Source: Adiantum capillus-veneris (Eukaryota; Streptophyta; Polypodiopsida; Polypodiales; Pteridaceae). From it: a stretch of 60,433 nt of DNA. The first letter of the stretch is position 1. Every line of letters begins with the position of its first letter. The notes under the pieces were generated by a model, which searched no databases, was not told where the DNA came from, and saw nothing but the letters and a program-made list of their open reading frames with translations. Location of the stretch: positions 1 to 60,433 of the forward strand of contig JABFUD020000268.1 of assembly GCA_014529385.2 (NCBI GenBank). The letters run 5' to 3'. Shown here piece after piece: positions 9,879 to 19,095 of this stretch. The translations under genes were made by a program, and so were the position numbers.

Positions 9879-10272
9879 CATGGGTTGATCATTTGTGTCT
9901 ATGCATAGCCGTGGTTGGCTCTACCATGCTTTGAAGATCAATGCAATTCAAATCACTATGATGTGCAAGAGCTGGGTCTTAAGTTATTAACTCAAGAGTT
10001 TATGATATCAAGGGTTTCTTATGTTGTCTTCCAAAGAGCAAATCTTGTAGCTTGTGTGCTCTCTGTTTGATTGTACCATCAAGATGCTTCAGCACGCTGA
10101 TTGCTTTGAGCTGTTGGTAGCACTTTTGACTATTGACGAGATTTTTTTGGCCATTGGTAGCTTGGTTTGCTTGTTGCTATATGATGTGGTGGAGTCTTTT
10201 GAGACTAAACTCTCCATTGCTTGATTGGTTTTACGGTTTGTGGAGAAGATAGGTGCTCCTTTTTCTTCCAAA
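9879..10272. other. Interval without a recognisable gene between elements 1 and 3 (copy A)
   Basis: There is no coding sequence I can identify. Before element 1 inserted, this DNA was continuous with 35646, so it belongs to the same older repeat background as element 3. Part of it may be the LTR of element 3, but no second copy is visible to prove it. A pyrimidine run (CTCCTTTTTCTTCC, about 10256-10269) would be a purine tract on the minus strand. Confidence 0.5.
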
Positions 10273-11214
10273 CCAATTTCATGTTAGGTTCCTTGCTCGG
10301 ATATGCTCGTCTCTGTGTTTTTACCCTTGGAACCTTCTTTTGTTTTGTCCGTGATGTTTTGGGCACCCAAATTTGAATCGGCTTATCCTTAAGCTATGCT
10401 TTTGGTACCCAAATTTTCCTGACTCCTTGCATGATACTTGTAGCATTTGCTTGTCGAGGAGATGGAGAAGATTGATTACTTTGTGGTTTGGCCTGCTGAT
10501 TGCTTCCTTTCCACTCCTCCTTACTTGGTGCAATTCGAACAATGAGTTTCCTGTCTTTAGGTGATAGCTTGAGCTGATTCATATTCCAATCTAGTATTGC
10601 TTTGTATGTCCGCATCCAGGGAATTCCAAGAATCATCATCTCATCATGTGTTCTTTTGGTAAGCATACAAACTGATGAGAACATGAACATCCATGTACTA
10701 TCATGTTCAAGTTGACTACTCCCAATGTTGGGGTTGGGTTCTTGTTGCATCCCTTGATTGTTGATATTCCTCATGTCAATGCTTGACTTGTTGCCTTCTT
10801 GTATGTGGAATAACTGACTACATTTACTCTAGCTCCCGTGTCAATTAAAGCATTGGTGCTATGATTGTTGAGCTATCCTTTGATGTGTAGGTCCATTCCG
10901 TCTAACCAGTCATCATCTGTTGCAACTACATCTTTACGTAATTCCCATTGTCGATCATCTATTTCCAGAGTGTTGATGGGAATTGATATCTGCTGATTCC
11001 TGAGAGCAGCTTTCCATTTGAGTATCCGAAGCCGAGCTTCCTCTAGGGCTTCATCAATAACCTGATGTCGTTTAATCCTCCTTTGCATGGCCGCATGCAT
11101 TCTTTCTAGCAATTCATTGATTAGCGGCAAATTGTATTTCTTTAAACGACATCCACTAATCCAGTAAAGGGTGTAGCATTTAAAATTGTTTTGAATGAAA
11201 CTTAAGAAGCCCAT
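10273..11214 (-). pseudogene. Element 3 aspartic protease domain and W-V-P-K tail (copy A)
   Basis: On the minus strand the sequence after integrase reads NELLERMHAAMQRRIKRH, then DDWLDGMDLHIKG and a retropepsin active-site motif ALIDTGARVNVVS. Further on come ILGIPWMRTYKAILDW, the usual retroelement flap and end region (ILGxxW), and then GVRKIWVPK and IQIWVPK, repeated K-x-W-V-P-K motifs also found in element 2. In copy A a TAG at 10873-10875 cuts the frame before DTG; copy B has CAG there and is open through DTG to 48044. A further frameshift separates DTG from the ILG part. Confidence 0.7.
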
Positions 11215-11946
11215 AAAGCAGCATGGAGATTCATTTCCCAGTCTGTCCTTCCTAAACTAATCACTTTAGTCAGCACAGAGCTAATATTGTTCGTATACTC
11301 AGCTTGCCCGTTTGCTTGTGCGTGATAGGGAGCTGATTTGTTATGGATGACCATAAGCTCATTAAGAAAATACTCGATTAACTCATTGAGAAAATGAGTT
11401 CCCCGATCAAAGATAATTTCTATTGACAGTCCATATCTCGTGAATACATACTCATATAAGAATTCAGTAGTGGTTCTATCATCATTCTTTTGAGTTGCTT
11501 TAGCTTCGTCCCACTTGGTCAAATAGTCCGTAGCTACAAGATATATTGAGCTTGGGTTCTATAAGCAGCTGGCTATATTGGCCCAACAAAATCTATACCC
11601 CATTTTGCGAAAGCTCTAGCCCCCATCATTGGTCTTAAGGGCATGCTATCTACACGTGTTGGCATTTTTTTTCGTTGACAAGCATCGCACCTTCGAACAT
11701 ATTCTTGGCATCTGCAAAAAGTGTTGGCCACCATATGCCTATCATCAAGATTGCTCTTGCGGTGGTCTCACTAGAAAAGTGACCTCTAGCTAATCCAGCA
11801 TGTGCTTGTTCTATAATCGGAATATACTCGTCTTCCTTTGCACAAAGACACAAATGTTGATCTTTACTTCTCCGATACAATTGGTTCCCAATAAGAGCAT
11901 AGCCTCTTGCTTCAGTGGCAATTTCTCTTTGACGACATTTACTCAT
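11160..11946 (-). pseudogene. pol: Element 3 integrase (copy A)
   Basis: The N-terminal zinc domain lies at 11946-11650 with H-A-G-L-A-R-G-H-F and a GIWWPTLFADAK motif. The two cysteines (R-C-D-A-C-Q-R-K) are present but in a shifted frame near 11690. The core follows at 11522-11202: D in EIIFDRGTHF and E in NGQAEYTN, so these acids of the triad are kept. The frame ends with LHAALWAS and a TAA; a shifted frame continues SFKTILNATPF, the expected integrase sequence, so the domain was once longer. Non-functional because of frameshifts. Confidence 0.85.
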
Positions 11947-12667
11947 ATCCTCAAGAAATCTTTGGCCAGATAAGTAGTAAACAGATAGTTACTCCACTTA
12001 GGAACATGTGACATTTGAAACAATGTTACATGAGGTATGGGCGTTTTTTTTTTACATTGAGGAAAATCCTTTACAAAATATCGAACATCACTCCTCATAG
12101 TCAGCCAAAATACTCCCAGTCTCAAGATTTGTTGCATAGTTTCGTCTTCTGCAAAGTGAAGTCTTACTATGGTAACATGTGCTTGACTTGGGTACTGTTT
12201 TTTTTCTTCACGATTAATGCATAAGAGCATTATTCCATCTCCATTTCTTTTGTATCCTACCAGCTAGTGATTGATACATAGACGATTGCTCGATTAATCC
12301 GATCGTAATAGGAAGTGGTATTTGTGAATCCACTTCAGCTATTTTCATCAATGACACCATGTTTTCCGACCATCGAGGTATCATTTCCACAGAGAATAAA
12401 TAGGCATCTGGTAGATCATTGTCTACCCCTTTAGGTGATTCTCCTAAAACAATCCTTGACAAATGATCTTCTCGTTGATGTGTAGTGCCCTTTTTTACAA
12501 CCACACTGAAATCAAATTCCAGAAGAATGATGAACCATCTCACTATTCTTCCTGTGTTGCATGGCTTGTTGAGACCAAGTACAACAAAGCTTGGTGGTCC
12601 ACAAAGAACACAAACTTGTTGGCTAATGGGTAATGTACATACCTTTTATGGCATAGATCATTCCTAA
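11947..12667 (-). pseudogene. pol: Element 3 RNase H end and RNase H-integrase spacer (copy A)
   Basis: The minus-strand reading 12543-12214 begins RWFIILLEFDFSVVVKKGT and then HQREDHLSRIVLGE, matching the end of Gypsy RNase H (F-x-x-x-x-x-x-G-x-x-N-x-x-A-D-x-L-S-R in the family). The next stretch, 12230-11943, reads to C-K-K-K-T-P with an HVPKWSNYLFTTYLA spacer, then the integrase zinc domain. Frames change at about 12640, 12220 and 11945. The run GGGCGTTTTTTTTTTAC near 12040 is a likely slippage site. Confidence 0.75.
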
Positions 12668-13710
12668 TCCTTCCCTTTCCGTGGTGGTGTAATTCTTTTC
12701 TACCATGTTTAACCGTCGACTAGCATAAGAAATAGGAAAGTCAATTTTCTCGTCTCTTGGTTGAGCTAGTATATAACCGATAGCAAAATTGGAAGCATCT
12801 ACATGTATGTGGAATATCTTATTCCAATCTAGTGCTTTCAATATTGGAGATGAGGCGAGAGCTTGCTTAAGCTTCATGAAGGATTCTTCACATGCCTCGG
12901 TCCACTCAAAGTTTGTAATCAAGCTATACATGGGTTTTGCAATTATAGCGTACATGTAGATGAATCGTCGATAATATCCACAATGCCCCATGAAGGCTTG
13001 TACCCCCTTGACTGTTGTTGGTCTAGGAAAATCAATGACATGAAATTTTTTAATATCACTAGCTATGACATTTTTAGACACTATATATCCAAGAATTTTT
13101 CCTTGTCTACCCATGAATGTGCACTTTTCAGGATTTAAGCAAATCCTATAAAGTCTACATTTTTTGAATACCTTTTTCAAATGTTCAAAATGATCAGCTC
13201 GGATTGATGAATGTACGCATAGATCATCCATATATACTTCTAAGAATTTCCTAAGATATTCTATAAAAGCATGGCTCATCAACCTTTGAAATGTGGCTGG
13301 AGCATTAATTAACCCAAATGTCACCCTCGATATGCAAAAATACCCCATTTTGTTGTAAAATCAGGTTTATGCTGATCTTTTGGGTCAACCAAAAGTTGAT
13401 TGTATCCCAAAAAGACATCTAAGAAGTTGTAAGCTTCTTTTCCTGCAACTCGTTCCAAAACATGCTCAGTGATTGGAAGAGGAAAGTTGTCTCTAATGGT
13501 AGTTGCATTCACCTTCTTGAGATTGACACACACTCGTAATTTTCCATTCTTCTTGGGTACTACCACAATTGGAGACACCCACTTTGTGTGTTCAATTTCG
13601 TAAATGAAATCAGCTTCCTTTAGTTTTTCAATCTCTTCTTTTATCTTCCTGGCAAATGTTTCATTATATTGGTATGGCCTCTGTCTACTTGGTTTTGCAT
13701 CATCTCTCAT
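12623..13710 (-). pseudogene. pol: Element 3 reverse transcriptase and start of RNase H (copy A)
   Basis: RT motifs are well preserved on the minus strand: WVSPIVVVPKKNGKLRVC, NFPLPITEHVLERVAGKEA, the first catalytic aspartate in YNFLDVFLGYNQ, then FGLINAPATFQRLM and the palm box YMDD in FLEVYMDDLCVHS. After the thumb (PEKCTFMGRQGKILGYIVS, G-H-C-G-Y-Y-R-R-F-I) comes RNase H with IFHIHVDASNFAIGYILAQ and NYTTTEREGLGMIYAI. A frame break at about 13335 splits the palm. Of the RTs in the window this is the best preserved. Confidence 0.92.
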
Positions 13711-14128
13711 GGGTATGGTATGTTGACAGATTTCTGGATCAACACCCTTGAGATCCTTGTAAGACCAAACAAAGATATCTCAATATTTTTTTAACAAGCT
13801 CAGCAAGAGCTCTTCTTCTTTCTCTGTTAGGTCGTTTCCATTCTTCTTGGGTACTACCATAATTGGAGACACCCACTTTGTGTGTTCAATTTCGTAAATG
13901 AATTCAGCTTCCTTTAGTTTTTCAATCTCTTCTTTTATCTTCCTCGCAAATGTTTCATTATATGTGCATGGCCTCTGTCTACTTGGTTTTGCATCATCTC
14001 TCATGGGTATGGTATGTTGACAGATTTTTGGATCAACACCCTTGAGATCCTTGTAAGACCAAGCAAAGATATCTCAATATTTTTTTAACAAGCTCAACAA
14101 GAGCTCTTCTTCTTTCTCTGTTAGGTCG
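13541..14128 (-). repeat. 294-bp tandem duplication of the RT entry region (copy A)
   Basis: Units 13541-13834 and 13835-14128 match with only a few differences. The unit is 98 codons, so the duplication keeps frame. Each unit encodes MRDDAKPSRQRP, the N-E-T-F-A-R-K-I-K-E-E helix and WVSPI-VVPKKNG. In the upstream unit VVPKKNG joins directly back to NDLTEKEEELLLSLLKKY, showing the duplication junction. Both units end KKY followed by TGA and DIF, so the stop (CGA to TGA) was there before the duplication or was copied by conversion. Confidence 0.9.
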
Positions 14129-14282
14129 TTTGCAATGTAAGCAGGTCTAGGCTCTTCTCTTGGTTCAGCCAGGTCTATCTTTTTATCATTTTCAGGCCCT
14201 TCGTAGGACTCGCCCTGTTCCCGTAGTTCTCTAACAAGTTGTTCGACTATGATTTTTTTAATCTTGGAGAGTATACTTTTTG

Positions 14283-14287
14283 TAATG
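14283..14287. repeat. Target-site duplication TAATG, left side of element 2
   Basis: TAATG precedes the 5' LTR of element 2 and is repeated directly after its 3' LTR at 25687-25691. This proves that 14288-25686 is a single insertion event. Confidence 0.92.
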
Positions 14288-15246
14288 TGTTGACCGCTGG
14301 GTCAACAACACAACATAACTCAAGTTTCGTACCAAAGTCTTATCTTTTGCGAGTTATGAAATGCTGCGGATTATGGCTATAAACATCATTTGTAATGAGT
14401 AGTTATTCTAGTTTCAGAAGCCGGGGTGCAATGGCACTTCCAGATTGTAAATACAAAGTCATTTGACCCATTCAACCCCATTTTTGGTTAAACCTAAGGT
14501 AGCCTTAGTATATAAGGTACCTAGGTCATTTTGTAAAAAACGGACTTTAATCATAATCAAAACTTTAGCGCTGCCATCTACTCTGTGTGAGAGAGAAAGA
14601 GAGTGAGAGTGAGCTTTATCCTCTTGCTACGCCCGGCTCGCTCAACACATTGGATATCTGACTGCACCATTGCTGTAGGCTCGAGGAGAGCTATGGGACA
14701 ACGCCAAGCATTCCATGCGAGACGAAGTGCACACGCCGACGCATCTACGAGCTATTTGTGGTCGTAAGTGTATCAAACGATGTCTGTTTTCTTTGTGCTG
14801 GTAGTCAATAGAATTGTGGCGACATAAGCTACGCAAAGGTACTCATAAATTTTAGTTTCGGGCACTTTCAAAATTCTGCTCTGTCATCCTACGCGTTTTC
14901 CGCAGATGGGTTTAGAGTGAGGGTTTTGAGTGTAGAAGCTTAGGGACAGGTGTATCCTAGTGAGGGGATGGTGTTCCTTAAGTTTCGTACGAATCTGGCA
15001 TGATTAGGTGAGTTACGTTTCGTATGTGGGTATGTGGCTAGGTGGTGTAGTTGAGAGCAGTAAGGTTCTTGATTGTGGTTTAGTTGGCCTTCAAGAGTGC
15101 TGTATGTGTAGGATGGTCTCAGCCTGACAAGCTTAAGAGATTTCCTCCGTGTGCCTATCGTGTCATCTGTGTCCTCGATTGACATTATGTTGATCTAGGT
15201 AGTGTTTGCATGCACTTCATGGGTGTGTGAGTCGCTCCGTCCAACA
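14288..15246 (+). repeat. Element 2 5' LTR (copy A)
   Basis: It starts TGTTGACC, followed at once by GCTGGGTCAAC so that GTTGACC-GC-TGGGTCAAC forms a small inverted repeat, and ends GTCCAACA. It pairs with 24730-25686. A TATA-type box (TATATAAG) is at 14509-14516. The phrase CATCCTACGCG near 14886 is one half of the palindrome that recurs in the leader. Confidence 0.95.
14509..14516 (+). promoter_or_regulatory. Element 2 LTR TATA box
   Basis: TATATAAG about 220 bases into the LTR, present in the 5' LTR, in copy B and in the 3' LTR. It is the likely core promoter for the element RNA, with the R region starting shortly after. Confidence 0.55.
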
Positions 15247-15247
15247 T

Positions 15248-15266
15248 TGGCACTGCTGCCGGGGAC
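15248..15266 (+). other. Element 2 primer-binding site, tRNA-Asp-like
   Basis: TGGCACTGCTGCCGGGGAC starts two bases after the LTR. It resembles the complement of the plant tRNA-Asp 3' end used by Tat and Athila elements (TGG, then GCC and CCGGGGA), with a few mismatches in the middle. The tRNA primes minus-strand DNA synthesis here. Confidence 0.75.
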
Positions 15267-15789
15267 ACAAGGACCTAAGTAGGTTTCCTACTAACACTCG
15301 TGTGATGGTTGCTTGATTTAGTTTCGGGTAAAGAAAGCGTTTTTCTTAAGTGGATCCGGAAGAGGATATTCCACGATCAAGTGGATAGCCAGGAAGCGTG
15401 TGTCTTACCGAGGGTCTGCGACTAGATAGGTTTAGTTAGTATCCGTGGATTAGAGTAGTTGTTGGTGGTCGAGTGATTTGTGAGGTGATAAAAGCGTTTA
15501 CTAGTCCGTGTGTGGCGGTGAAGCATTTTTCTACTCATAGATGCAAAACCCCATATGATTTGTAGGAGTAGCTTTAGGTAAGTGATCCAATTCTGATCTA
15601 GAGCTATTCATCACTGAATTATTTGCTAAAGTGCTTGATTGCATTTGAAATCACGGAAAAGTGTGCTTTTGAGGGTAAAAATGAATTAAACAAGCTCTTG
15701 TGGATATTTTTGTATGACTGACTGATGCTATGCATATAAAAGAGCATTTGCAAGGGTTCTGTGAAGAAAACCTGCAATTCTGTAAACAT

Positions 15790-15813
15790 AGACATCCTAC
15801 ACGTAGGATGTCT
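15790..15813. repeat. Leader palindrome 1 of 6
   Basis: Half-site AGACATCCTACA against CGTAGGATGTCT: the 24-bp dyad with one central mismatch from the consensus (ACACGT instead of ACGCGT). Confidence 0.9.
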
Positions 15814-16078
15814 CAAGGGGGTTCTGGAGACCAAATTTGAAAATTCTGACTGCACCAGTGGGTTCAGAGGGTAGGTTTTACCCTAGTAACATATTGACTT
15901 GAGTGTTTTTCCCTATTTTTGTTGACCAAAAGCCAAAAGGCGGAGTGAGAAAACGTAAAATTTCAGCAAAGGCTTAATTGAGTGATTTTTGCATGTTTTT
16001 GCAATTGTGAAGCATACTTGCACTTGCTGAGAGCATAAGGAAGCATCAGGGACACTTTTGTCTCAAAAAATCAGTAGT

Positions 16079-16102
16079 AGACATCCTACGCGTAGGATGT
16101 CT
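16079..16102. repeat. Leader palindrome 2 of 6
   Basis: Perfect 24-bp dyad: half-site AGACATCCTACG followed by its reverse complement CGTAGGATGTCT. Confidence 0.93.
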
Positions 16103-16521
16103 ACAGGGTGATCTGGGCACTTTTTTGAAAATCTGAGGTTACTAGTGTGTTTAGAAGGTAGGTTTTACCCTATTTTCACCTGGAAAGTGGAAATTTGACC
16201 AAATTTTGACAGATCAAAGCCAAAAGACGAGAATTGCCAGAAATCCTACCCAAATTGTGTCCAAGGCCTAATTTTGAGACCAAACCATAGCATGACTCCA
16301 TAGGCATGTTCTAAATGTTGTATTGAGTGCATGTGATAAATTTCATCTCATTTGGATCAGTGAAAGGGAAGATTGAACAGACTTTAGCATTTTTGACTGA
16401 AAAAGGCAAGGATAGCTAGTTTTGGGGTCTTTTGACATCCAAACTCAAATCTAAGCATAGCCTTGGGTTGTTGACATCAAGGGGAAGCTGTGGGACAAGT
16501 CTGCGGTCAAACACGCCAAAA

Positions 16522-16545
16522 AGACATCCTATGCGTAGCATGTCT
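16522..16545. repeat. Leader palindrome 3 of 6
   Basis: Degenerate dyad: AGACATCCTATG with CGTAGCATGTCT. The substitutions do not compensate one another. Confidence 0.88.
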
Positions 16546-16646
16546 TCTGTGTGATTTTGGACTCTAAACAAAATTCTGAGCATACCATAATGATCAGCAT
16601 CTTAAGGAGAGTCTGTGGTTCAAGTTTGGGTTCATTCTGGGCAAAA

Positions 16647-16670
16647 AGATATCCTACGCGTAGGATGTCT
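16647..16670. repeat. Leader palindrome 4 of 6
   Basis: AGATATCCTACG with CGTAGGATGTCT, one mismatch in the outer arm. It lies 125 bases after palindrome 3. Confidence 0.9.
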
Positions 16671-16930
16671 ACTGCATAATTCTGAGACCAAAATTCACAT
16701 GTGACCATACCATGCTGTCATATAGCCTTAGATAAGCCCCCTAGGCAAATTTGGTCCAATTTGGAGTTGATTTGACTTGGGAATTCATCATAACAGACAT
16801 CGGGCTTTTGGAACAGATTCTTGATCATTTGAACAACCTATATGTGTCAGAATCCAAAAGTAAAAAGATCTGTGAGTTAAGCACATCAAGGGGAAGCTAT
16901 AGTTCAAGTTTGAGCTAAAACAGAGCAAAA

Positions 16931-16954
16931 AGACATCCTACGCGTAGGATGTCT
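16931..16954. repeat. Leader palindrome 5 of 6
   Basis: Perfect 24-bp dyad identical to copies 2 and 6, preceded by AGAGCAAAA as in copies 3 and 4. Confidence 0.93.
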
Positions 16955-17054
16955 CAAAGCCATTTTTAGGTCCAAATGAAATTCTGAGCATACCATTGTG
17001 TTGCTGGACTTAAGGGGAGTCTCTAGACCAAATTTTGTTAAATTCTGAGCATAT

Positions 17055-17078
17055 AGACATCCTACGCGTAGGATGTCT
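17055..17078. repeat. Leader palindrome 6 of 6
   Basis: Perfect 24-bp dyad, 124 bases after palindrome 5, nearly the same spacing as copies 3 to 4. This suggests the leader grew by duplication of a unit holding a pair. Confidence 0.93.
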
Positions 17079-17607
17079 CTAGGCCAGTTTTAGGGTCCAA
17101 CTGTACTTTTGACCATACAGGAGTGTTCACAGTGCCACAGAGATCCCAAATCTTTTTTCAAAATTGAATTTGGACTCATTTTGACAAGTCTAAACTGCAT
17201 TTCACTGTTTTGGCCATAACTTTCACAAACGATATCGGATCGGAAAAGTTTTTATATCAAAACGTAGCCTGAGAGCAGCTCTACAGATCTTAGAGAAAAA
17301 CTTGAACTAAACGTATGCCTACGACAAACATTTAGTTCAACTTTGGAAAAAAAAACCATCGTTTAAGGCCTCAAAATGCATCCGAAAGTCAGGGGTTTCT
17401 GAAAGCGACAATTTGCAAGAATTGTGGCGAAACGGTTGTGGTTTTGGACATAGTTTCGACTTTTCCCTAACCAAAGCACTTGAACACAGTGGACTAAGTC
17501 TACTTGAACCAAGAAAAAGATCTTAAGCCCAGAAATCATGTCTACCCTAGATTCAAACGCAGCTTACACAAGCTTGGATCCCGACTATAGAGGAATATCC
17601 TCCCACA

Positions 17608-19095
17608 ATGGATCTTCCAAACTTGCAATTGATCCATCTTGTTGAGAGAGTTTGGATGATTGGTCATGAGAGTGAAGGAATATATAGATACATTGATGAC
17701 AATGAGGTCAATCTTTGTAGGTGCTCAGATCCATACCTGGAAGAGATAACGGATTACAAGGTCTTATATGTCTACACATACGGAGTGGATTGTCAATGGA
17801 GATCTATAGTTGTCGACAAGTATGGACGAGAATACAGAGTTGTAGAAAGCACAAATCCACAGACTGTACTAGAAAGAGGTGGATATTTGGTCAATGAAGG
17901 ACCACAAATGCCTCCACCAAACACGAGAATTCCTATAGGAGTTCCAAGAAGAGAGCCACCAGTATTCCGTTCAAGAGGGATAACGAGGTAAGGATTGGGA
18001 GAGTCTCTGGTTAGACTTGTAGACAATCGACGAGTTAGACCATCCCAAGTCCAGAAATGGGTAAACAGCAAATACTCTGGAGATAAAGATCGGAGAGATC
18101 ACGTAGCGGCTTTTACAAGAGTGATTAGAGTAGAGGAAGTGTCAGATTTTGCGACACAATTTGCGGGATTTGGATTGACTCTAGAAGATGATGCAGCTAC
18201 ATGGTTCGACTCGGTGGAAAAATGGGATTTTGAGACCCTAGATGAGTTGTTTGAGGAGTTTATTGAAGAATTCTAGCCAAAAGGAATTGCTCACAACATG
18301 GTCTCGCAAATCCATAGATTCAAACAGAAAGAGAATGAATCAGTACGCAAAGCATCATTACGGCTCAAGAGATATGTTAAGCTCTGTCCGAGAGCGGAAT
18401 TACCTACGCAAGCACGACTGATGTTGATCTTTATCCAGGGAATGAGACATGGGGGCCTTCAAAAGGATCTGCATATGATAAGGAGGATGAGCTAAACGAG
18501 TTGATCAAAGAAGCTCTTTGATCTAGTGGATGACTGTGAGGCATACAAAGAAACGGACTTAAAGAGTCAAGGAGATGACACATCCTCTCAGCACAGTGTT
18601 TCACAGATAAGTGAGTCCATTGCCAAGCCAACGACACCTATTGATCAAGAAAAGCTTATCGACAACTTGGTCAAGAGGTTGATTCCTCTTGTAAGGTCTG
18701 ATTCGGGAGAGCCGAAGTGGTGTGAAATTGAGAGAAAATGGACGAACCATACGGGTGAAGAGTGCTATTACAGCATGGAAAAAGCTAGGGAGAGGTATGT
18801 ACAACCTGTTCCAGAAGCACCTACTCCACCTAGATACATTACGGGGAATGCGCTAAGACCAGTAAGAGTTTTAAGGCCACAGCTTGTCTTAGGACAACAA
18901 CCTCCGCTGTCAGGTGCTAGAATGCAGGTAGACATGAGATACATGCCAATGATGGAAGCATCAAATAAACCAACGCCAGTACTAGCTATAATGTGGTATA
19001 GCAACCAAAGTGGGTACTACCCTTCGGAGTGACAAAATGTGGGAGAAACACATGGAGTGGTGAGGCCGGTACAACCTCCACCTCCTGGGTTTTAG
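17608..19095 (+). pseudogene. gag: Element 2 gag, matrix and capsid part (copy A)
   Basis: From ATG 17608 a single frame runs to 20430 with only in-frame stops and no frameshift. The first 127 codons (17608-17991) are an unrecognised N-terminal region (HLVERVWMIGHESEG, then a proline/arginine end). Then comes a retrotransposon Gag capsid: PSQVQKWVNSKYSGDKDRR, FATQFAGFGLTLEDDAATWF, then a helical part with K-A-S-L-R-L-K-R-Y-V-K-L-C. Stops: TAA 17989, TAG 18274, TAA 18493, TGA 19030, TAG 19093. Each is one C-to-T change from Q or R, or fits one. Gag forms the particle shell and binds element RNA. Confidence 0.85.

Larger units (their letters stand above)
10273..14287 (-). mobile_element. Element 3: decayed Ty3/Gypsy pol, minus strand (copy A)
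   Basis: Read on the minus strand this gives RT, RNase H, integrase, an aspartic protease domain and a tail with K-x-W-V-P-K motifs. Element 2 has inserted into its upstream side: TAATG at 14283-14287 is repeated at 25687-25691, and the RT leader continues past that point (25692 to about 25830, reading LVLTEMETTEEDGKD). No gag and no paired LTRs are seen. Protease after integrase is unlike the usual Gypsy order, so either the lineage is unusual or two fragments are joined near 11150. Confidence 0.75.
15267..17607 (+). promoter_or_regulatory. Element 2 long untranslated leader (copy A)
   Basis: 2.3 kb between the primer site and gag with no coding frame. It is built of imprecise repeats of phrases such as GAGCATACCAT, AATTTTGGTCCAA and AAGGGGAGTCT around six copies of a 24-bp palindrome. 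The phrase CCATAACTTTCACAAACG and the block after it (17215-17420) are single copy. Leaders of this length are known in Tat-type elements and may hold packaging, dimerisation or translation signals; the palindromes are the obvious candidates. Confidence 0.8.

Noticed and set aside
14642-15185. Minus-strand open frames within the element 2 LTR
   Set aside because: LTR sequence with no protein features; both frames recur only because the LTR does.
15790-17078. CRISPR-like array
   Set aside because: The repeats are palindromes with irregular spacings of about 100-420 bases, the spacers resemble one another, and there are no cas genes. It is a retroelement leader.
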